64,000 nucleotides of DNA from Simplicispira psychrophila DSM 11588 (GCF_000688255.1 NZ_JHYS01000002.1:186001-250000); one strand, 5' to 3'. Positions 16,199-24,301 are shown, numbered from the stretch's first letter. The notes: generated by a model from the sequence alone, not told the origin. Program-made: numbers and translations.

Positions 16199-16608
16199 GG
16201 AAAGTCCTTGTGGGAGTGTGAGAACGTGATAGCGCTCTGCGGCAGGTCAGGCGGTGCAGCTGACCGGCGCGACCTTGACAACAGCGCTTTGTGAGTGCTG
16301 ATAAAGGGAATGGAGAAGGCCCATGAAAAAGTCCTTGTGGCATCCGTGTGGAGGGTGCGTGGATGTTTTAAAAATTTTCAGCGAAAAAAAGAACCTACAG
16401 GCTGCTTGTCAGCACGGAAGCTGGTTTGCTCTCTAAAAATAGCTTATAGAGCTTATCTATCAAGATGGAGCGATCGATTTTGGCATAAGCCAGAATTTTG
16501 CGTTCACAACTTGTTGCACTCCACAGCTTTCTGTCAACAAGAGAAACCCTGTTGGCCACGACCACCTGCCAAGGAGGTGCCCAGGTGCTGGCCGTTGCCC
16601 TGCAGCGT
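16199..16608. other. Intergenic region with decayed RHH-promoter copy and a partial repeat
   Basis: 410 bp without a gene, upstream of esterase copy 2. Around 16323-16372 it matches the region upstream of the RHH gene (CATGAAAAAGTCCTT, then GGCATCCGTGTGGAGGG and GTGGATGTTTT), with the palindromes damaged. Between this and the esterase start there is no readable RHH gene. Bases 16433-16465 resemble the right half of the dispersed repeat in minus orientation. The remainder is featureless. Confidence 0.55.
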
Positions 16609-17109
16609 TCAGAGATCGAGCTCTTTGTGCTCGCCCAGGTTTTTCGGCGGCGTGCCGGTGATGGCGGCCTTGGTCATCTTGAGCAGCTGCACCATCTTGC
16701 TTTCGTCGACGTTCCAGTATTCGGCGTGTTTCACGTTCACCACCAACAGGGCCAGATTCGGGTCGATGGCGCCCTCGGGAAACCAGGCCTTGGCCATGGG
16801 GCTCCAGAGGGCCTCTTTTTTGGCCAGATCGTCATTGAAGCTGGCTTGGCCAGAAATTGCCACATAGCGGTCGGCGCTGGGGTCGGCATAGGCTACGCTG
16901 ACCTCGTTGTCGGCTTGCAGGCGGTCGTGCAGCTCACTCTGGTTGGAGATGAAGTAATACAGCTCGCCGCGATCGTCCATTACCTTATTTTGGGTGGTCA
17001 GCGGGTGTGCGTGCATCTGGCCGTTAGCGCCGTGGTGCGTGACCATGCCAATGCGAATGTCCTTGATGAGTTCCCACAGGGTTTCGTGTGCAGGGGTCTT
17101 TTTGTCCAT
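16609..17109 (-). CDS. Pyridoxamine 5'-phosphate oxidase-fold protein (general stress protein 26-like)
   Basis: 166 residues from the ATG at 17109, with GGAGG seven bases upstream; longer in-frame starts are rejected. The split-barrel flavin-binding fold is indicated by Met-Val-Thr-His-His near residue 22, Asn-Gln-Ser-Glu-Leu near 55, Val-Ser-Val-Ala-Tyr-Ala-Asp near 70 and Tyr-Val-Ala-Ile-Ser-Gly-Gln-Ala near 80. Relatives such as B. subtilis GSP26 bind FMN/FAD and are stress-induced; the reaction is unknown. It is probably cytoplasmic and monocistronic. Confidence 0.88.
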   Translation of the reverse strand: MDKKTPAHETLWELIKDIRIGMVTHHGANGQMHAHPLTTQNKVMDDRGELYYFISNQSELHDRLQADNEVSVAYADPSADRYVAISGQASFNDDLAKKEALWSPMAKAWFPEGAIDPNLALLVVNVKHAEYWNVDESKMVQLLKMTKAAITGTPPKNLGEHKELDL

Positions 17110-17196
17110 GGCGGCCTCCAGAAAAAGGAACAGTGAATAGGCGATTGACTGTAGGCGGCCGCCAAGGCCGCAGGCGTCGGTGCGCTGCGCGTACCC

Positions 17197-17216
17197 CTGT
17201 GGGGTCTGTCCCACAG
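17197..17216. terminator. Short hairpin downstream of yjdM
   Basis: CTGTGGG at 17197-17203 and its exact complement CCCACAG at 17210-17216 with a 6-nt loop, 30 bp past the yjdM stop. No T tract follows, so it is at best a weak or factor-assisted terminator. Confidence 0.35.
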
Positions 17217-17245
17217 TGCGGGCGCACTAGGGACAGGGTGTTGCT

Positions 17246-17599
17246 TCAGGCCTTCTTCAAAAATTCCGACTTGAGAAACAGGCTGCCCAGATCGGTCTTG
17301 CAGTCCACGTTGTGGCCATCAGCGCCATCGACCAAGCGGATGCTCTTGATTTTGGTGCCCTTCTTCAGCGTGGACGACGAGCCTTTGACCTTCAGGTCTT
17401 TTACCAAAATCACCGAGTCGCCGTCTTGCAGCGGATTGCCGTTGGCATCGCGCACTACGCCATCACTGGCGGCTTCGTCGCTGTCAATACCGGCGACCTG
17501 CGGCCACTCGTGCGCGCAGTCGGGGCAGACGTAGTTGTCGCCATCTGGATAGGTGTTCTCTAGGCCGCATTGCGGGCAGGCGGGGACGGTATTGGACAT
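17246..17599 (-). CDS. yjdM: Zinc-ribbon protein YjdM (PhnA family)
   Basis: 117 residues. The N-terminal zinc ribbon has two Cys-x-x-Cys pairs (Cys-Pro-Gln-Cys and Cys-Pro-Asp-Cys). The conserved PhnA domain follows: Asp-Gly-Asp-Ser-Val near residue 60, Lys-Asp-Leu-Lys-Val-Lys-Gly-Ser-Ser near 68 and Gly-Thr-Lys-Ile-Lys near 81. The family was once linked to phosphonate use by its position near phn genes in E. coli, but it is not phosphonoacetate hydrolase and its role is unsettled. Here it stands alone, with a palindromic repeat just upstream of its promoter. Confidence 0.92.
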   Translation of the reverse strand: MSNTVPACPQCGLENTYPDGDNYVCPDCAHEWPQVAGIDSDEAASDGVVRDANGNPLQDGDSVILVKDLKVKGSSSTLKKGTKIKSIRLVDGADGHNVDCKTDLGSLFLKSEFLKKA

Positions 17600-17617
17600 T
17601 GGATTCCTTCAAATGTT

Positions 17618-17721
17618 CTATTAAAAATGATAGCTGTTAGCGCAGGTATTTAAACAGATGCGCAATATAAACAGTCTGAAAGCCTTTAGACGCCTGCGCT
17701 ACTAGCTCACTTTTTAAATAG
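17618..17721. repeat. Palindromic copy of dispersed repeat; contains the dinG stop codon
   Basis: Left arm TTAAAAATGATAGCTGTTAG continues into CGCAGG. The right arm (17691-17721) is its approximate inverse (CCTGCGCTACTAGC to TTTTTAA). The dinG stop codon (17716-17714) lies in the right arm, so the end of dinG (Ala-Ile-stop) is encoded by the repeat. Confidence 0.7.
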
Positions 17722-19894
17722 CGGGGCGGCGCACCAGCGTGAAGGCGGGCAGGCCATTCAGCAGGCGCTGGCCGTAGCTGGTGCGCGTCAGGCGCTTGTC
17801 GTAGCAATAGACATGGGCTTGATCGTCTTCGGTGCGGATGGCGCGGCCGGCCCACTGCGCCAAGCGCATGGCGGTGGCCGGCACTACCAGCTCGCTGAAC
17901 GGATCGCGCCCGACGGCGCGCAGCCATTCGGCACGCGCCTCGCCCACCGGGTCGTCGGGCGGGGCAAACGGCAGTTTGGTGATGAACACCGACTCGCACA
18001 GGCGCCCGGGCAAATCCAGTCCTTCGCCAAACGACTGCATACCAAAAATGATCGACACCAGGCCGCCCGCCACGCGCTCGCGGTGGCGTGCCAGCAGCTG
18101 CGTGCGCGGCAGGGCGGTTTGCACCAGTACGGCGGCGCGCAGCGCGGTTGGCAAAGCATCGACGGCTTTGCGCATTTGCTCGCGCGAGGTGAACAGCACC
18201 AGCGCGCCCGCTTCGACCCGCGCCAAATCGTGCAACAGCGCTTCGACCATTTCGGCGGTGAAGGCGGCGGCGTTTTTCGGTTCGGCGTGGGTTTCGGCAG
18301 CAATCAAGGTGCCTTGCGCGGCGTAGTTGAACGGGCTGGCCACTTCCAGCGTGGTGGCCGCGTCGTCGCCGTGCAGGCCTGATTCGTGCATAAAAAAGTC
18401 AAACTGCCCGCAGCTGGTCAGCGTCGCCGAGGTCAGCACCGCGCCGCGCACGCTGCTCCACAGATGGCGGCGCAGCGTGGCGCCGGGCAGGATCGGGCTG
18501 GCGTGCGCTTTGACGACGATAAAGTCGCCGTCGATTTCGAGCGTGAACCACTTGGCCGGCGGCACATAGCTGGATGGGGCATCGTCCGGTGCGTGCTGCA
18601 ACAGCAATTGCGCCGTGGCGTGGGCCTGCTCCAGCCGGGGTGCCAACATGCCAATCTGCGCGTACAACTGCGACAGACGGCGCGCTTCGTCCGGTTTGTC
18701 GCGCATTTCGGCGCGCAAGGCTTTGGAGATGGCACGCAGGCATTCCAAAAAGCCATCGGCGTGGTGTGACAGCTGGGCCAGCGGCTCCCGCAGCGCCTCG
18801 GGCAGTTCGCCGCGCGGCACACGCACGCGCGTCGGCGGCGGTTTGCTGTTCGGGCCGCCCCAGCGCGGTGCGGGCTGGCGCAGCTCGTTGCCATACACGT
18901 CCATCACCAGCCGCGCCAAATCTTGCAGGTGCTGGCGCAGCTGGCTGGCGTGGCGCGGGATGTCGGCAATGTCGCTCACCTGCACCAGTTGGCCGATGCG
19001 CAGGCTGCGGCTGGCCAGGCGGTCAATCCAATTGAGCCGGCTCAAATCCATGCTGCAGGCAAACTGGTCCAGCGCGGTGGCGGGCAGGTGGTGCGCTTCG
19101 TCCAGCACCAGCAGGCAGTTGTCGAGATCCGGCAGGATGCGCGCGCCAATCGACGACAGCAGCAGGTCGTGGTTGGCCACAATGACCTGCGCGCCGACCA
19201 GTTCCTTGCGCTTGTCGTAGTAGGTGCACTGGGCAAACGCCGGGCAGTGCTTGCCGGTGCAGGTGGCGCCCTCAGCGGCGACAGGGCTCCATACCTCAGG
19301 CTCGGGCGGGTGGTCCAGGCTGTCGCGGTCGCCATCCCAGGCGCCGGTCGCCAGCGTCTGCGCCATGCTGGCGTAAAACTGCACGCGTGCTTCGGTCTCG
19401 TGCTGCGGGCGGGCGGCGGCGGCTTCTTCGGGGAACAGGTCGCCCTCGTCCTCGTCGTGCGCTTCACCAGTGCCGGCCAGGCGCTCCAATTTCAGCTTGC
19501 AAACATAGCGTCCGCGCCCCTTGGCCAGCGCAAATTTGAACGGCTCGGCCATTTGCGCCGCCAGCGCCGGCAAGTCCTTGTTGACCAATTGCTCTTGCAG
19601 CGCCACGGTGGCGGTGGAAATCAACACCCGCGTGTTGCGTGCCAGCGCCAGTGCCAGCGCCGGCGCGCAATAAGCCAGCGACTTGCCGACGCCGGTGCCT
19701 GCCTGGATGACGGCAATGGCGCGCACCGGCGCCACGCTGTCGTCCTCGGACTTGCCCAATTGCGCCATGCTGAAGGTCTGCGCCACCTGTTCGGCCATGC
19801 TGCGCTGGCCGGCGCGGCCGCGAAAACCGTCGGTGGCTTGCACCACCTGATCGAATGCTTGCAGGGCCGCCTGGGCCCACTCAGAAGAAGACAT
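17714..19894 (-). CDS. dinG: ATP-dependent DNA helicase DinG
   Basis: 726 residues, a superfamily 2 (XPD-like) 5'-3' helicase that unwinds R-loops and D-loops and is SOS-linked in E. coli. The Walker A motif Gly-Thr-Gly-Val-Gly-Lys-Ser is near residue 70 and the DEAH box (Leu-Asp-Glu-Ala-His-His) near 270. The Fe-S cluster ligands are present: one Cys in Tyr-Val-Cys-Lys near 130, then Cys-Thr-Gly-Lys-His-Cys and a third Cys six residues later near 215-225. The C-terminal motif VI (Gln-Trp-Ala-Gly-Arg-Ala-Ile-Arg) is near 690. The last residues and stop lie inside a dispersed repeat. No LexA box was found by eye upstream. Confidence 0.93.
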   Translation of the reverse strand: MSSSEWAQAALQAFDQVVQATDGFRGRAGQRSMAEQVAQTFSMAQLGKSEDDSVAPVRAIAVIQAGTGVGKSLAYCAPALALALARNTRVLISTATVALQEQLVNKDLPALAAQMAEPFKFALAKGRGRYVCKLKLERLAGTGEAHDEDEGDLFPEEAAAARPQHETEARVQFYASMAQTLATGAWDGDRDSLDHPPEPEVWSPVAAEGATCTGKHCPAFAQCTYYDKRKELVGAQVIVANHDLLLSSIGARILPDLDNCLLVLDEAHHLPATALDQFACSMDLSRLNWIDRLASRSLRIGQLVQVSDIADIPRHASQLRQHLQDLARLVMDVYGNELRQPAPRWGGPNSKPPPTRVRVPRGELPEALREPLAQLSHHADGFLECLRAISKALRAEMRDKPDEARRLSQLYAQIGMLAPRLEQAHATAQLLLQHAPDDAPSSYVPPAKWFTLEIDGDFIVVKAHASPILPGATLRRHLWSSVRGAVLTSATLTSCGQFDFFMHESGLHGDDAATTLEVASPFNYAAQGTLIAAETHAEPKNAAAFTAEMVEALLHDLARVEAGALVLFTSREQMRKAVDALPTALRAAVLVQTALPRTQLLARHRERVAGGLVSIIFGMQSFGEGLDLPGRLCESVFITKLPFAPPDDPVGEARAEWLRAVGRDPFSELVVPATAMRLAQWAGRAIRTEDDQAHVYCYDKRLTRTSYGQRLLNGLPAFTLVRRPAI

Positions 19895-20001
19895 AGGGGC
19901 GGGAGTGTGGCACGGGCATGGCTTGCTGGCCTACAAGCGGCGGGGTAGGGGTCTCTTACGATGGGGTCACCACGCCCCCATTCCCTACAGGAGCCGCCGC
20001 C

Positions 20002-20367
20002 ATGACCGCCACCCAACCCCCTGCCAAGCCGACACTCTCTGAGGCGCCCGCAGCACCTGCTGTGGCGGTGACGGAGCAGCGCAGCGTGAGCACGCGCAAA
20101 AAAGAGCCTGACCCGAACACGCCACCCGCCGATGGCACGCACACGGACGATAAAACCCTGCCCAAACTGCCGCACGAACGTGACCAGTCGGTCGATATGA
20201 CCGACGGCATCCCCAGTGCCGAGATGCAACAGGCGCACCGCGATGTCAAACGCGGCTTGGTGGACACCGATGCCGCGCTGGAGGCACACAACATCGGTAA
20301 GCCGGTGGTGCCCACCGAGCCGGCCCAGCCCGGCACACCGGGGCCGGTCGAGCCTGACCACCGATAA
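20002..20367 (+). CDS. Small Pro/Thr/Glu-rich hypothetical protein
   Basis: 121 residues from the ATG at 20002, preceded by AGGAG at a normal distance; an upstream in-frame extension is rejected. No recognised domain. The composition (Pro, Thr, Ala, Asp, Glu; few large hydrophobics) predicts an intrinsically disordered, acidic protein. The only ordered-looking part is a short helix (Ser-Ala-Glu-Met-Gln-Gln-Ala-His-Arg-Asp-Val-Lys) near residue 75, followed by Gly-Leu-Val-Asp-Thr-Asp. A good ribosome site and a strong terminator argue that it is a real gene. It diverges from dinG. Confidence 0.65.
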   Translation: MTATQPPAKPTLSEAPAAPAVAVTEQRSVSTRKKEPDPNTPPADGTHTDDKTLPKLPHERDQSVDMTDGIPSAEMQQAHRDVKRGLVDTDAALEAHNIGKPVVPTEPAQPGTPGPVEPDHR

Positions 20368-20395
20368 AGCAGGGCACGCGGCCTGCGCGCAGAAA

Positions 20396-20426
20396 AAACG
20401 CCGCAAACCAGTGGTTTGCGGCGTTT
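20396..20426. terminator. Bidirectional rho-independent terminator
   Basis: A perfect 14-bp stem (AAACGCCGCAAACC at 20396-20409 with its complement at 20413-20426) and a 3-nt AGT loop, between the convergent stop codons of the small disordered protein (20367) and the DUF4148 gene (20456). An A run on the left and Ts on the right let it work in both directions. Confidence 0.92.
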
Positions 20427-20455
20427 GTCAGCCGACAGCTGTCAGCCGCAGTGAA

Positions 20456-20803
20456 TTAGTGCACGCCGTTGTAACGCTGTGGGTAGAGCGCATTGAGCTG
20501 CAGACCGCTTTCGCCCGGGGCCAGCAGGTCGCCGGAGCGCCGTGCCTGCTGCAAATCCGCTTTTACCTGTGCACGGGTGTTTTCGGCGCCGCTGGTCTGT
20601 TGCGGGTATTGGCTGGGGAAGAGTTGGTTGCGTGTCAAACCGCTTTCACCGGGGGCCAGCACGTGGCCTGTGCGCTGGGCTTGCTGCAGTTCAGCGCGCA
20701 CTTGTGCGCGGGTCAGGGGCTCGGCAGGCGTGGCGGCGAAAGCTGCGCTGGCCGAGAGGGCGACCAGGGCCAGGGAGAAGGAGCGAAGGGAAATGCGTTG
20801 CAT
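20456..20803 (-). CDS. DUF4148 domain protein, periplasmic
   Basis: 115 residues from the ATG at 20803 (Met-Gln-Arg-Ile-Ser). It has a Sec signal peptide ending near Ala-Phe-Ala-Ala. The mature part is an internal duplication: two ~38-residue units, each with (Thr-Arg)-Ala-Gln-Val-(Arg/Lys)-Ala-(Glu/Asp)-Leu-Gln-Gln-Ala, then Leu-Ala-Pro-Gly-Glu-Ser-Gly-Leu, then Leu-(Phe/Tyr)-Pro-x-x-Tyr. DUF4148 proteins are small exported proteins expanded in Burkholderiales; function unknown. A start at 20821 is possible but has no ribosome site. Confidence 0.85.
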   Translation of the reverse strand: MQRISLRSFSLALVALSASAAFAATPAEPLTRAQVRAELQQAQRTGHVLAPGESGLTRNQLFPSQYPQQTSGAENTRAQVKADLQQARRSGDLLAPGESGLQLNALYPQRYNGVH

Positions 20804-20993
20804 GGTGGTCTTTCGTAACATGACAGGAAGGCGGGCGATAACGCTGCCGGTTTTCAGGAGGTTGGCAGTGGTAGGAGGTATGTCCTCGGCTGCGTTATCC
20901 AGTGCTTTGTATGTTAAAAAAACCTTCCCGACAAAACGATTGCACGCACATTACCGATGTGTCATGGAGCGCAGCTTGCGCTGCAAGGGGCTA

Positions 20994-22007
20994 TCAGCCC
21001 TGCGCCTTTTGGTCCACCGCCGCTGCCGCCGTGTTCTGCCCGCGTGTCTTCCACAGCGACACCAGCACGCCACCAGCGATCAATCCCGCCGTCACGCTCA
21101 GGCTGACCACCGAGGGAATCTTGCCCACTAGGTTGACCAGAAAAATCTTGCCGCCAATGAACACCAGCACCAGCGCCAGGGCGTATTTCAGATAGACGAA
21201 GCGGTGCACCATCGCAGCCAGCGCGAAGTACAGCGCACGCAGCCCCAGGATGGCGAAGATGTTGCTGGTGTAGACGATGAACGGGTCGGTGGTGATGGCA
21301 AAGATGGCCGGCACCGAGTCCACGGCAAAAATCAGGTCGGCCATCTCCACCATGCACAGCGCCAGAAACAGCGGCGTGGCCCAGACCACGGCGCCCTTTT
21401 TGTCGTCCTCGGCTGGGTGCGGTGCGCGCACAAAGAACGCATTACCGTGCAGCGTCGGCGTGACGCGCAGGTGGCGCTGCAGCCAGCGCACCACCGGGTT
21501 GCTGGCCAAGTCCGGCGCGTCGTCGGCGGACATCGACAGCATCTTGATGCCGGTGATGACCAAGAATGCGCCAAAAATATACAGCACCCAGCTGAATTGC
21601 GTCACCAGCGCGGCGCCCAAGCCAATCATCAGCGCACGCAGCACGATGGCGCCCAAAATGCCCCAGAACAGCACCCGGTGCTGGTACTGGCGCGGAATGG
21701 CGAAGAACGAAAAGATCATCGCAATCACGAACACGTTGTCCATCGACAGCGACTTTTCAATCAGGAAGCCGGTGAAGTAGTCGATGCCGCTTTGCGCGCC
21801 CAGCTGCCACCACAGCCAGCCGCCAAACAGCGTGGCCGCGCTGATGTAACCGCCCGACAGCCACAGGCTCTCGCGGATACCGATGGCATGGTCGTCGCGG
21901 TGCAGCACGCCCAGGTCAAAGGCCAGCAGCGCCACCACCACGCCGACAAACACCAGCCACAGCCAGGTGGCCTGGCCCAAAAAAGGAGCGTATAAAAATT
22001 CGGTCAT
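20994..22007 (-). CDS. TerC/Alx family membrane protein
   Basis: 337 residues from the ATG at 22007 (GAGGA upstream); longer in-frame starts are rejected. About nine hydrophobic segments with the family signatures Leu-Ser-Met-Asp-Asn-Val-Phe-Val near residue 87 and Phe-Ala-Val-Asp-Ser-Val-Pro-Ala-Ile-Phe-Ala near 227, whose acidic residues lie in the membrane and are thought to bind metal. Characterised relatives (E. coli Alx, B. subtilis MeeF/MeeY) export Mn(II). It is the last gene of a zinc-ribbon/TerB/TerC operon divergent from a LysR gene. I found no yybP-ykoY riboswitch upstream. Confidence 0.92.
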   Translation of the reverse strand: MTEFLYAPFLGQATWLWLVFVGVVVALLAFDLGVLHRDDHAIGIRESLWLSGGYISAATLFGGWLWWQLGAQSGIDYFTGFLIEKSLSMDNVFVIAMIFSFFAIPRQYQHRVLFWGILGAIVLRALMIGLGAALVTQFSWVLYIFGAFLVITGIKMLSMSADDAPDLASNPVVRWLQRHLRVTPTLHGNAFFVRAPHPAEDDKKGAVVWATPLFLALCMVEMADLIFAVDSVPAIFAITTDPFIVYTSNIFAILGLRALYFALAAMVHRFVYLKYALALVLVFIGGKIFLVNLVGKIPSVVSLSVTAGLIAGGVLVSLWKTRGQNTAAAAVDQKAQG

Positions 22008-22036
22008 GGCCGGGTCCTCGGTGGGGTGTTGGTAGC

Positions 22037-22456
22037 TCAGACCGCACGGCCGCTGGGGTCGGGAGCGGCCTCCGGCAGTTGCCAATGCTGCGCCAGCCGC
22101 GCCATCAGGCGATCTTCGGCCGGTGCCCAGTGCGCGTCGGCTTGCGCCAGTTGCCGGCACAGCGCCAGCGTGGTGGCGCGCAGCGCCGGGTCACTCACTT
22201 CGTCCAACAGCGTGCCCAGCGCGTGCCCGTCCATCTGGCAGGTGCTGCCCCACTGTGGGTAGGCGCTGGTCAGCAGGTCCTCTGACAGGCCGCGCAGCAC
22301 TGCGCGCAGCTGCTGTGGCGTCAGCTGCAAACGCGCACCAGCGTGCAGCGCGTCCAGCGCCTGCATCTCACTGTGACAGACATGGCCGTCGGCCAGCATG
22401 GCCAGCGCCACGATGCGGGCGGCGGCTTCGGGGCTGTTGGAGGGATAGGTACGCAT
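22037..22456 (-). CDS. TerB-like (tellurite-resistance) domain protein
   Basis: 139 residues from the ATG at 22456, 29 bp upstream of the TerC gene. A helical protein with the TerB pattern: Ala-Leu-Ala-Met-Leu-Ala-Asp-Gly-His-Val near residue 18, acidic positions, and a second repeat late (Leu-Ala-Gln-Ala-Asp-Ala-His-Trp-Ala-Pro-Ala-Glu) near 105. TerB-like domains are thought to bind divalent metal at membranes. Co-transcription with a TerC transporter fits that view. It is only distantly related to the terB at 52961. Confidence 0.75.
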   Translation of the reverse strand: MRTYPSNSPEAAARIVALAMLADGHVCHSEMQALDALHAGARLQLTPQQLRAVLRGLSEDLLTSAYPQWGSTCQMDGHALGTLLDEVSDPALRATTLALCRQLAQADAHWAPAEDRLMARLAQHWQLPEAAPDPSGRAV

Positions 22457-22491
22457 GGTGGTCTTTCGGTGAAAGTGCAACGGAAGAAAAA

Positions 22492-22767
22492 TCAGTCAAA
22501 AATTTCGCTCAACCACGACTTGCGTGGCCGCTGGTTGCTGCTGTGCTGTCCAGGGCGACGATCGTGGTCGTAACGGTCATCCCGGTCGCTGCGACCGGAT
22601 GGGCGAACGCCAGCAGCCGGGGGCTGCGCAGGCAGCGAGCGCTCGATCAGCTTGTCCAGTTCGCCGCGATCGAGCCAGACGCCACGGCACTGCGGGCAGT
22701 AATCGATCTCGATACCGCTGCGTTCGCTGATGACCAAGGTGCTGGCGGGGCAATGGGGGCAATGCAT
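22492..22767 (-). CDS. TFIIB-type zinc-ribbon protein
   Basis: 91 residues from the ATG at 22767, with AGGAG at the right spacing. The N-terminal 40 residues form a zinc ribbon (Cys-Pro-His-Cys ... Cys-Pro-Gln-Cys-Arg-Gly-Val-Trp-Leu-Asp-Arg-Gly-Glu-Leu), the zf-TFIIB family pattern. The tail is basic and Asp/Arg/Ser-rich, probably disordered. First gene of the zinc-ribbon/TerB/TerC operon, so it may be a metal-linked accessory; its role is not known. Confidence 0.88.
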   Translation of the reverse strand: MHCPHCPASTLVISERSGIEIDYCPQCRGVWLDRGELDKLIERSLPAQPPAAGVRPSGRSDRDDRYDHDRRPGQHSSNQRPRKSWLSEIFD

Positions 22768-22848
22768 GGTGATCTCCTGAAATAAAAGTGGCAATGGAGC
22801 GACTCTAAGAGCCACAAGACTTCAGGAAAATCAGAAAATTGTCACCAT

Positions 22849-22869
22849 CGCTTCGAATAATACGAAGCG
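22849..22869. promoter_or_regulatory. LysR-type operator palindrome
   Basis: CGCTTCG at 22849-22855 and CGAAGCG at 22863-22869, perfect arms around AATAATA. It lies 19 bp before the LysR start and 82 bp before the divergent zinc-ribbon gene, the usual place for a LysR binding site that both autoregulates and controls the divergent operon. Confidence 0.6.
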
Positions 22870-22887
22870 TCTTGAAAGAAGCAAACC

Positions 22888-23832
22888 ATGAATTACAAGC
22901 ACCTGCACTATTTCTGGACGGTGCTGCGCGCCGGCGGCGTCGTGCGCGCTAGTGAGCAGCTACACCTGACGCCGCAAACCCTCAGCGGGCAAATCAAGCT
23001 GCTGGAGCAGCGCCTGGGCCAGCCGCTGCTGCGCAAAGTTGGGCGCGGCGTCGAGCCGACCGATGCCGGCCGCCTGGTGATGCGCTATGCCGATGAGATT
23101 TTTTCGCTCGGCGCGGCATTGCAGGAGGCGCTGGACAGCGGGCGCGACCTGCGCCGCGCCACGGTGCTGCGCGTGGGCATTGCCGACGCCCTGCCCAAAG
23201 CGATCGCTTTTCATGTGCTGGAACCCGCCATGGCGCTGCCCGAGCCGCCGCAGCTGGTCTGCCACGAGGGTGGCCTGACGTCGCTGCTGGGCGAGCTGGC
23301 GGTGCACCGGCTCGATCTGGTTTTGTCGGACGTGCCAGCGCCCGCGCGCCTGAGTGTCAAGGTCTATACCCACCTGCTGGGGCGCACCGGCATGGCCTTT
23401 TTTGCTGCGCCGCAGCTGCTCAAGGCCGCCGGCCTGACGGCGCGGCGCGCGCAAGCGAGCTTTCCGGCGTGCTTGGCGCAGCTGCCGCTGCTGCTGCCGA
23501 CCCGCGCTTCAGCCCTGCGCGCGCGGCTAGACGCTTGGCTGCGCCAGCAGGCGCTGGCACCGACAGTGGCGGCAGAGTTTGACGACAGCGCTTTGCTCAA
23601 AGCGTTTGGCCGCGAAGGCCAGGGCGTGTTTGCCGCGCCCGCCGTGCTGGCACAGGAAATCGTGCAGCAATACCAGGTGACCCTGCTGGGCCACCCGGAG
23701 GATTTGTGGGAAGAGTTCTACGCCATCTCGGTGGAGCGGCGCATTTCGCATCCCGCCGTCGCCGCCATCACGGCCGCCGCCCGGTGCAAGCTGTTTGCGC
23801 CTGCAGCGTTGGTCAGCCGTAGCTTGGAGTGA
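22888..23832 (+). CDS. LysR-family regulator, NhaR-like
   Basis: 314 residues. The N-terminal winged helix has an unusual start (Met-Asn-Tyr-Lys-His-Leu-His-Tyr-Phe-Trp) that is typical of the NhaR subfamily, and the HTH (Arg-Ala-Ser-Glu-Gln-Leu-His-Leu-Thr-Pro-Gln-Thr-Leu-Ser) spans about 20-40. The C-terminal effector domain has Val-Gly-Ile-Ala-Asp-Ala-Leu-Pro-Lys near residue 95. E. coli NhaR responds to Na+ and alkaline pH and activates nhaA. Here it is divergent from the zinc-ribbon/TerB/TerC operon with a palindrome between them, so control of that operon is likely (inference). Confidence 0.88.
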   Translation: MNYKHLHYFWTVLRAGGVVRASEQLHLTPQTLSGQIKLLEQRLGQPLLRKVGRGVEPTDAGRLVMRYADEIFSLGAALQEALDSGRDLRRATVLRVGIADALPKAIAFHVLEPAMALPEPPQLVCHEGGLTSLLGELAVHRLDLVLSDVPAPARLSVKVYTHLLGRTGMAFFAAPQLLKAAGLTARRAQASFPACLAQLPLLLPTRASALRARLDAWLRQQALAPTVAAEFDDSALLKAFGREGQGVFAAPAVLAQEIVQQYQVTLLGHPEDLWEEFYAISVERRISHPAVAAITAAARCKLFAPAALVSRSLE

Positions 23833-23857
23833 AAGGGGCTACAGAGCCAGGGGCCGC

Positions 23858-24295
23858 TTACTGCACCAGCGTGGCGCTGAGCGTGATGTGGGGCACGCCA
23901 GCCAGTGCCTTGGACAGCGGGCAGTTGTTTTTGGCTTCGGTGGCCAGTTGCTGGAAGGCCGCGTCGTCCAGGCCCGGCACCTTGGCGTTGAGCGTCAGGG
24001 CGATGCGGTCAATGGTGAAGCCTTCGCCGTCCTTGACCAAACGGACGCTGGCCGTGGTGTCCAGTGCTTCAGTGGGGTGACCAGCCTTCTCGGCGGCAAA
24101 GGCAAACGCCATCGTGAAGCAGGCGGCGTGCGCTGCGCCGACAATTTCTTCCGGGTTGGTACCCTTGCGGTCGTCTTCAAAGCGGCTCTTGAAGCCGTAA
24201 GGATAGGCCTTCAGCGCGCCGGTTTCGGTGCTGATCTGGCCTTGACCGGTTTTGCCGGCGCCTTCCCAGTGGATGCTTGCAGTTTTTTCAGACAT
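23858..24295 (-). CDS. osmC: OsmC-type peroxiredoxin
   Basis: 145 residues, usual length. OsmC reduces organic hydroperoxides in the cytoplasm with two active cysteines. One is in Ala-Ala-His-Ala-Ala-Cys-Phe-Thr-Met-Ala near residue 59 and the other in Asn-Asn-Cys-Pro-Leu-Ser-Lys-Ala near 125, both in their expected contexts. The start (ATG at 24295) follows a ribosome site that is itself one arm of a hairpin. It is downstream of yedE-yedF-dsrE on the same strand, 104 bp after dsrE. Confidence 0.92.
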   Translation of the reverse strand: MSEKTASIHWEGAGKTGQGQISTETGALKAYPYGFKSRFEDDRKGTNPEEIVGAAHAACFTMAFAFAAEKAGHPTEALDTTASVRLVKDGEGFTIDRIALTLNAKVPGLDDAAFQQLATEAKNNCPLSKALAGVPHITLSATLVQ

Positions 24296-24301
24296 GGCAG
24301 A

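Noticed and set aside
22008-22887. yybP-ykoY (Mn) riboswitch upstream of the TerC operon
   Set aside because: The conserved riboswitch sequence blocks were not found; only a LysR-type palindrome is present.
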